Made by a program: the position numbers and the translations under genes
Source: an uncultured beta proteobacterium
GTDB lineage: Bacteria > Pseudomonadota > Gammaproteobacteria > Burkholderiales > SG8-41
Direction: 5' to 3'
DNA length: 64,000 nt
Assembly: GCA_902825845.1 (NCBI GenBank)
Contig: CADECM010000014.1
Span: 17,495-81,494 of the forward strand
Notes under the pieces: generated by a model
Told to the model about the DNA's origin: nothing
Seen by the model: only the letters and a program-made list of their open reading frames with translations
The model's database searches: none
Shown: one piece after another, positions 59,966 through 64,000 of the stretch
Numbering within the stretch: position 1 is the first letter of the stretch
Layout: each line of letters starts with the position of its first letter

Positions 59966-60688
59966 TCAAATGATTACTTGCGCAGTGAGCCACGTACTTT
60001 CATACGCGGCAATCTTTAGGGCGGCGGTATCATCAGCCCGCACGATCTCAGCAGGGGATCTCTTTGCAAAGTCCTTGAGGGATTGAGTAAGAGTCCAAGC
60101 AGTTGCAGCGTCAATGAAAATCGCCCGATCGTGCAGGGTTTTTTGCGGTGCAAGCCGCACCTGCAATGGTCGTTTGATACCGTACTGCTGCACCCACTTA
60201 ACGGCGGCCGGTTGCAATGTGGGTTTGTAACTTGCGGAATCTGCCATCAGGCGAAGTCCTACGTTTTCAGGAACGGCACCACCGAAATCCATGAGTGCCG
60301 TTTCGTCCATATAGGGGTCAACTATCAGCACATCCTTGGTGGCGGTCTGAAGTACCTTGGATAGCGCGGTGAAGGCATCAAAACTGTTACCTGCTGGAAT
60401 AAAGCTTCCCCTTACACCAGCTGGCGCTTTTAATTCTGCGGAAGCCAACACGCGGTACAGAAGCCCCTTCAAATCTTCAATGCGATTGGTTCTGGACGCA
60501 GTATTTAACGTGTGCATAGCGACGCGCCAATCCAAAGAATCGCTCACATCGCCACTTTGATTCATTAAAGCGTCTGCACGACCAAGCCATTGTTGTGCAT
60601 CCGGCGATAGTGGGTATGGATTGAGGTCAGGCATCGTCTCAATGAGGCGACCCAATTGTCGATAGAGGGTTTCGGGATCAACAGTCAT
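59966..60688 (-). CDS. PLD-like protein of unknown function
   Basis: 240 aa. The N-terminal 90 residues are helical. Then DVLIVDPYMDETALMDFGG and LQVRLAPQKTLHDRAIFIDAATAWTLTQSLKDFAKRSPAEIVR resemble one phospholipase-D-like half-domain, with HDR in place of HxK. Such stand-alone proteins often sit in variable islands, sometimes with toxin-antitoxin or defence genes. Neighbour of a ParE toxin-antitoxin pair. Base composition is more AT-rich than the surrounding genes. Not a recognised membrane lipid enzyme. Confidence 0.6.
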   Translation of the reverse strand: MTVDPETLYRQLGRLIETMPDLNPYPLSPDAQQWLGRADALMNQSGDVSDSLDWRVAMHTLNTASRTNRIEDLKGLLYRVLASAELKAPAGVRGSFIPAGNSFDAFTALSKVLQTATKDVLIVDPYMDETALMDFGGAVPENVGLRLMADSASYKPTLQPAAVKWVQQYGIKRPLQVRLAPQKTLHDRAIFIDAATAWTLTQSLKDFAKRSPAEIVRADDTAALKIAAYESTWLTAQVII

Positions 60689-60788
60689 GGTGAGAAGTAA
60701 CTTCCAGCTCTGTGTTTTGAAAAGCCTTTGTATTGAGGCGCTTTACGCGAATGCTGTCGACTACTCTCGCACGTTGGGCTCTGAAGAA

Positions 60789-61085
60789 TCAACCTCTTTC
60801 ATAGCCAGCTTCCCGTTGATGGCGTATCGCCAGCACAAAAACCGTATCAGCCCGCTCGATATAGCGGTACAGAGCCACGTAGCCACGCGTGTTTCGTCCA
60901 ATGATCAACTCCCGCGTGTCTGCGGATACCAATCTTCCAATGAGCGGGTTGTATTGCAGCACGTCTATCGCCTGAATGATTTCCCGGATACGGTCGGGCA
61001 CATCCTCAACGGCATACGCCGATAGATGGGCAAATATACGATCGAAGTCGTCCTGAGTTTCAGGCGCCAACTCAATGCGAGCCAT
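60789..61085 (-). CDS. ParE/RelE-superfamily toxin
   Basis: 98 aa. ParE-like fold: IELAPETQDDFDRIFAHLSAYA, IREIIQAIDVLQYNPLIGRLV, TRELIIGRNTRGYVALYRYIE, VFVLAIRHQREAGYE, the usual RelE/ParE toxin ending. ParE toxins poison DNA gyrase; RelE types cut mRNA. Follows the antitoxin by 2 nt, the normal antitoxin-first order. Confidence 0.88.
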   Translation of the reverse strand: MARIELAPETQDDFDRIFAHLSAYAVEDVPDRIREIIQAIDVLQYNPLIGRLVSADTRELIIGRNTRGYVALYRYIERADTVFVLAIRHQREAGYERG

Positions 61086-61087
61086 AC

Positions 61088-61372
61088 TCAGGAGGTGCGC
61101 TTTTTGGCTGATGGGCGCGCACCAGGTTTCTCGGCGATCCTGCTTTCCAGATAGCTACGCATCTTCTCCCAAGGAATCGTCTCCCCGGAAGTGACGAGTT
61201 TGGAATAGCGTTTGTCTGCGACAGCGTGGAAATCCGCGCGGCGCTCCACCTGCTGCGCTTTTTCGGCGATAGCCTCCAAAATAAAGCTATGGGCGGTGGT
61301 GCCCGCGCGCTCGGCGGCCGCAGCAACACGGGCCTTCAAGTCTGCTGGAATGCGTATTGTGGTCGTGGACAT
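61088..61372 (-). CDS. Ribbon-helix-helix (CopG/ParD-like) antitoxin
   Basis: 94 aa. N-terminal RHH DNA-binding motif TTTIRIPADLKARVAAAAERAGTTAHSFILEAIAEKAQQ, then a flexible basic C-terminus (ARPSAKKRTS) that would bind the toxin. First gene of the pair. The short palindrome at 61399-61416, just upstream of the start, is a likely autoregulatory operator. Confidence 0.88.
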   Translation of the reverse strand: MSTTTIRIPADLKARVAAAAERAGTTAHSFILEAIAEKAQQVERRADFHAVADKRYSKLVTSGETIPWEKMRSYLESRIAEKPGARPSAKKRTS

Positions 61373-61398
61373 GCATATCTCCTAAACAAGGCCTTAGT

Positions 61399-61416
61399 GT
61401 AGCACATAAGTGCTAC
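61399..61416. promoter_or_regulatory. Palindromic operator of the toxin-antitoxin pair
   Basis: GTAGCAC-ATAA-GTGCTAC, a perfect palindrome with 7-bp arms, 26 nt upstream of the antitoxin start. RHH antitoxins typically bind such sites to repress their own operon. It overlaps the probable promoter. Confidence 0.65.
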
Positions 61417-61441
61417 AATTTTCCGGGTTTGGGTATCAACC

Positions 61442-62458
61442 TCACTGCGGCCTGATCCCCGCCTCGCGGATGATCCCGCCCCACTTGGCGATCTCGGAAC
61501 GGATAAACGCCGCAAATGCCTCGGGCCGACCGCCGACCACTTCCGTGCCGGTCGATGTTGCCAGTTCGCGGATTTCCGGCGAGGTGAACGCGCGCACCAG
61601 TTCCTGGTTCAGCCGCTGAATGATCGCGTGCGGCACACCGGCCGGCACAAAGTAGCCGCTCCACGCGCTGGCCTCCACCCCGGGCAACCCCGCCTCGGCC
61701 GTGGTGGGCACCTCGCGGATGATCGGCAGACGCGTGCGGCCCGACACCGCGAGTCCGCGCAGCTTGCCGGACTGCACATGCGCGGCGATGGCGGAGGCAA
61801 CCAGATAGCCGGTCTTGATCTGGCCGCCGAGCAGATCGGGCATTTCGGCGCCGACGGACTTGTACGGCACGTCGAGGACGTTGACGCCGCCTTTGAGCTT
61901 GATCCATTCGCCCAGCAGTTGCGTGATGCTGCCCGGTCCAGCCGAGGCGTAGGTGAGGGCGCCGGGTCTGGCTTTGGCAAGTTTCAGATAGTCCTGAAGG
62001 TTATTCGCGGGCACCGAGGGATGTATCACCATCACCAGCGGCGACAGGCTGAAGTGCGCGACCGGCAGCAGTTCATGATTGAGGCGGCAGCAGGATTGCG
62101 GATGCAGCAGATCGTTGATGGCGTTGTTGACCAGTGCCGAGATCAGCGTGTGGCCGTCGGGTTGCGCGCGGGCCGCCAACTGCGCGGCAATGGTGCCGTT
62201 GGCGCCGGGACGATTCTCGACTATCACAATCTGCCCCAGCCCCTCGGCCAGTTTGGGCGCGACCTGGCGCACACGGACATCGGGCGCACTGCCGGCGATG
62301 GCGGTGACGATGATGCGAAGCGGCTTGTGCGGAAAGCCGTGCGCCGAGCCCTTGTCGAAGGCCGGCGCGGACGTGTTCGCTGCGGTCTGCGCCGCAGCGC
62401 CGCCGGCCGCCATCGCAATGGCCATGGCCACGATCGCGGGTGGAAAATGTTTTGACAT
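61442..62458 (-). CDS. TctC/Bug-family solute receptor
   Basis: 338 aa. Signal peptide IVAMAIAMAAGGAAAQ, then an unusually long linker (TAANTSAPAFDKGSAHGFP). Bug landmarks: LRIIVTAIAGSAPDVRVR (ligand loop replaced by AIAGSAPD), IVENRPGANGTIAAQLAA, DGHTLISALVNNAINDLL, DVPYKSVGAEMPDLLGG, IREVPTTAEAGLPGVEASAWSGY, ending GGIIREAGIRPQ. Lies between the toxin-antitoxin pair and the RIO kinase. The unusual binding loop suggests a different ligand. Confidence 0.88.
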   Translation of the reverse strand: MSKHFPPAIVAMAIAMAAGGAAAQTAANTSAPAFDKGSAHGFPHKPLRIIVTAIAGSAPDVRVRQVAPKLAEGLGQIVIVENRPGANGTIAAQLAARAQPDGHTLISALVNNAINDLLHPQSCCRLNHELLPVAHFSLSPLVMVIHPSVPANNLQDYLKLAKARPGALTYASAGPGSITQLLGEWIKLKGGVNVLDVPYKSVGAEMPDLLGGQIKTGYLVASAIAAHVQSGKLRGLAVSGRTRLPIIREVPTTAEAGLPGVEASAWSGYFVPAGVPHAIIQRLNQELVRAFTSPEIRELATSTGTEVVGGRPEAFAAFIRSEIAKWGGIIREAGIRPQ

Positions 62459-62607
62459 GAATTACCTGCAGGAAATGCCATTCAAGGCGCAACGCGAATG
62501 TGCCCGTGCGCCCGGCACGCGTCAAGAACCGTCTGACCGCCGGTGATGCCTGCGCATTGCCGCTCACTGCCGCAGGGCGCGCCCGCGCCGTGGCGTACAA
62601 TGCACCG

Positions 62608-63459
62608 ATGAAACCACCCAAACGCCTGCAGTCCCTGATCGAAGAAGGCCTGATTGACACCGTTGTACTGCAACTGATGAGCGGCAAGGAAGCCGCCGTC
62701 TATGTGGTGCGCAGCGGCGACCACACGCTGTGCGCCAAAGTCTACAAGGAAGCCACCCACCGCAGCTTTCGCCAGGCCGTGGATTACACCGAAAACCGCA
62801 AGACCAAGAACAGCCGTCAGGCGCGCGCCATGGCCAAGGGCACCAGGTACGGCCGCGAATCGCAGGAAGCGGCGTGGCAAAGCGCCGAGGTGGATGCGTT
62901 GTACCGGCTGGCCGGCGCCGGCGTGCGCGTGCCCGCGCCGCACAATTTTCTCGACGGCGTGCTGCTGATGGAACTGGTCACCGACGAAAACGGCGAAGCC
63001 GCGCCGCGCCTGAATGACGTAATGTTCACGCCCGAACAGGCGCGCGCGCATCACGCGATGCTGTTGCTGCAGGTGGTGCGCATGCTGAGCGCCGGCGTGG
63101 TCCACGGCGATCTGTCGGAGTTCAATATTCTGCTCGGCGCGCAGGGGCCGGTGATCATCGATCTGCCGCAAGCGGTGGATGCCGCCGGCAACAATCACGC
63201 CCAGCGCATGCTGCTGCGCGATGTCATCAATTTGCGCGATTTTTTCGGACGCTTCGCGCCGGAACTGCTGAAGACGGATTTTGGTCCGGAAATCTGGGAT
63301 TTGTATCAGCGCGGCGAACTCACCACCGACGTCACGCTCACCGGCAAGTTTCAACGAACCTTGGGCGAGGTCGACCTCGAGAGCATCATGCGCGAGATCG
63401 AAGACGCCCGTGCCGAGGAAGCGGCGCGCTTGTTACGCATGCAGACGGTGGCTTGTTAG
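62608..63459 (+). CDS. RIO1-like serine protein kinase
   Basis: 283 aa from the ATG at 62608. Kinase landmarks: GKEAAVYVVRSGD (phosphate loop), LCAKVYKEATHRSFRQAVDY (lysine), VLLMELVTDENG (hinge), the catalytic HGDLSEFNILL, and VIIDLPQAVD in place of DFG. This is the RIO1-like family of bacteria (PA4780 type). Role in bacteria is poorly known. Independent gene divergent from the Bug receptor. Confidence 0.87.
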   Translation: MKPPKRLQSLIEEGLIDTVVLQLMSGKEAAVYVVRSGDHTLCAKVYKEATHRSFRQAVDYTENRKTKNSRQARAMAKGTRYGRESQEAAWQSAEVDALYRLAGAGVRVPAPHNFLDGVLLMELVTDENGEAAPRLNDVMFTPEQARAHHAMLLLQVVRMLSAGVVHGDLSEFNILLGAQGPVIIDLPQAVDAAGNNHAQRMLLRDVINLRDFFGRFAPELLKTDFGPEIWDLYQRGELTTDVTLTGKFQRTLGEVDLESIMREIEDARAEEAARLLRMQTVAC

Positions 63460-63728
63460 GGTTGGCTGGAGAGAATAAAGTGTGTCGAGTAACGATCTAC
63501 TTCAGACTCGCCAATTTCTTCAGGGGATGGAACGACACCGGCGATTGCGAAGCCGTTTCGCGGACGGCCGGACAGCGAGCGGCAAGGGGCGGATTCGGCC
63601 ATAAGCAGCCGGCCACAGTTACATTTTAATTCTTCTACATACGACAAGTGACGAGCTGCTATTGCTCGATTAAACTGTCCGCAGTTACTACATATGGTTG
63701 AAAAGCTAGGCAGCAATATAAGCCGCAC
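63456..63728 (-). CDS. Possible small zinc-ribbon protein
   Basis: 90 aa, GTG start, with an in-frame stop close upstream. Contains CSNCGQFNRAIAARHLSYVEELKCNCG, a CxxC/CxC pattern of a zinc ribbon. Overlaps the 3' end of the kinase gene by 4 nt. No family recognised. Composition is more AT-rich than the neighbours. Confidence 0.35.
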   Translation of the reverse strand: MRLILLPSFSTICSNCGQFNRAIAARHLSYVEELKCNCGRLLMAESAPCRSLSGRPRNGFAIAGVVPSPEEIGESEVDRYSTHFILSSQP

Positions 63729-64000
63729 GCTATCAATTGCTTCTGTTTCGCGCTAAGCAAAATTCCTTTTATTAATGAAGAGATCGTTCTGTCTCTACGT
63801 TAACTGTTAGACGTCGCAGTTCCGACCATCTGCCTATCACCATCGTGGACACCCTTGAACTCCCCATCTCCGTCGCAAGCCGCTTGCCAGAAGGTGCGCT
63901 TAGGCCATTGCAAGGCGCCGTATCAAGGTATGCGGTTTGGTCAGCGCGGCTTCCACAGGAATCCAAGCTTTACATAAATCAGCGTCCGGTTCTTCGACTT
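63729..64000. other. Unresolved AT-richer right edge
   Basis: About 270 nt with no convincing complete gene. Two minus-strand frames run in from beyond the edge, ending KLGFLWKPR (TGA) and LTKPHTLIRRLAMA (TAA); either could be the C-terminus of a gene outside the window. I cannot decide between them. Confidence 0.4.

Noticed and set aside
63772..63966. A 64-aa minus-strand frame
   Set aside because: No ribosome site, no recognisable pattern, and competing frames in the same stretch.
63729..64000. A minus-strand frame with two TGA codons as a third selenoprotein
   Set aside because: No Cys-type redox motif surrounds either TGA, no SECIS-like hairpin was evident, and the start lies outside the window.
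1..64000. CRISPR arrays, tRNA or rRNA genes, complete insertion sequences or prophage
   Set aside because: No regularly spaced repeats, no tRNA-like cloverleaf or rRNA sequence, and no transposase or phage structural gene was recognised by eye.

Overview
The window is about 64 kb of GC-rich, gene-dense chromosome. It most likely comes from a betaproteobacterium, Burkholderiales-like. The reasons are the eleven periplasmic TctC/Bug-type solute receptors (ten complete, one cut by the left edge) with no TctA/TctB transporter genes, plus DUF3034, DUF3500, an E. coli-type YcaO, LVIVD-repeat and MmgE/PrpD proteins. No rRNA, tRNA, CRISPR array or complete insertion sequence was recognised.

The most notable content is two candidate selenoprotein genes that ordinary gene calling would truncate or miss. 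The first (2615-3073) is a peroxiredoxin whose in-frame TGA sits exactly at the peroxidatic residue of the PxxxTxxC motif. The second (19138-19368, minus) is a 76-residue SelW/Rdx-like protein whose TGA makes a CxxU motif. Each TGA is followed by a stem-loop with a 5-nt apical loop whose second base is G, and in both cases that G lies after exactly 22 intervening nucleotides, as expected for a bacterial SECIS element.

Layout. 1-4836: Bug receptors, DUF3500, seleno-peroxiredoxin, D-aminoacylase-like amidohydrolase. 5144-7409: AraC regulator and PHB-depolymerase-like esterase. 7547-10048: small RiPP locus, with a radical-SAM/B12 maturase and a convergent 70-aa precursor-like gene. 10320-16692: CobW GTPase, hydantoinase, MmgE/PrpD, Bug receptor, amidohydrolase. 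16903-24440: Bug receptor, MFS exporter, SelW-like gene, CoxG-like protein, TPP enzyme, Bug receptor, cupin-type protein, dienelactone hydrolase. 24904-28347: DUF3303, ffh, CcsA-like protein, DMT permease. 28407-33543: LVIVD propeller, TauD dioxygenase, Bug receptor, exported methyltransferase, AHSA1 protein. 33703-41880: HyuB/HyuA hydantoinase/oxoprolinase pair, GIY-YIG pseudogene, TrmO, old yellow enzyme, aminotransferase, Bug receptor. 41999-48006: alpha/beta hydrolase, DUF3034, then an operon of exported truncated haemoglobin, cupredoxin and a membrane GGDEF-EAL protein. 48051-59862: hydrolase, unknown secreted protein, ComA-like enzyme, three Bug receptors, amidohydrolase, PEP mutase/isocitrate lyase family enzyme, MmgE/PrpD, ycaO. 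59966-64000: more AT-rich stretch with a PLD-like protein, a ParE/RHH toxin-antitoxin pair, a Bug receptor, RIO kinase and an unresolved right edge.

The recurring theme is catabolism of organic acids, amides and cyclic imides. Each Bug receptor lies beside a different soluble enzyme (amidohydrolase, MmgE/PrpD, TPP enzyme, aminotransferase and so on), suggesting receptor-enzyme pairs that share a transporter encoded elsewhere. Intergenic DNA carries several repeat families: eight copies of a roughly 20-bp AT-rich motif, long ATTCCGGC-type inverted repeats, and TCTGCG-type inverted repeats.
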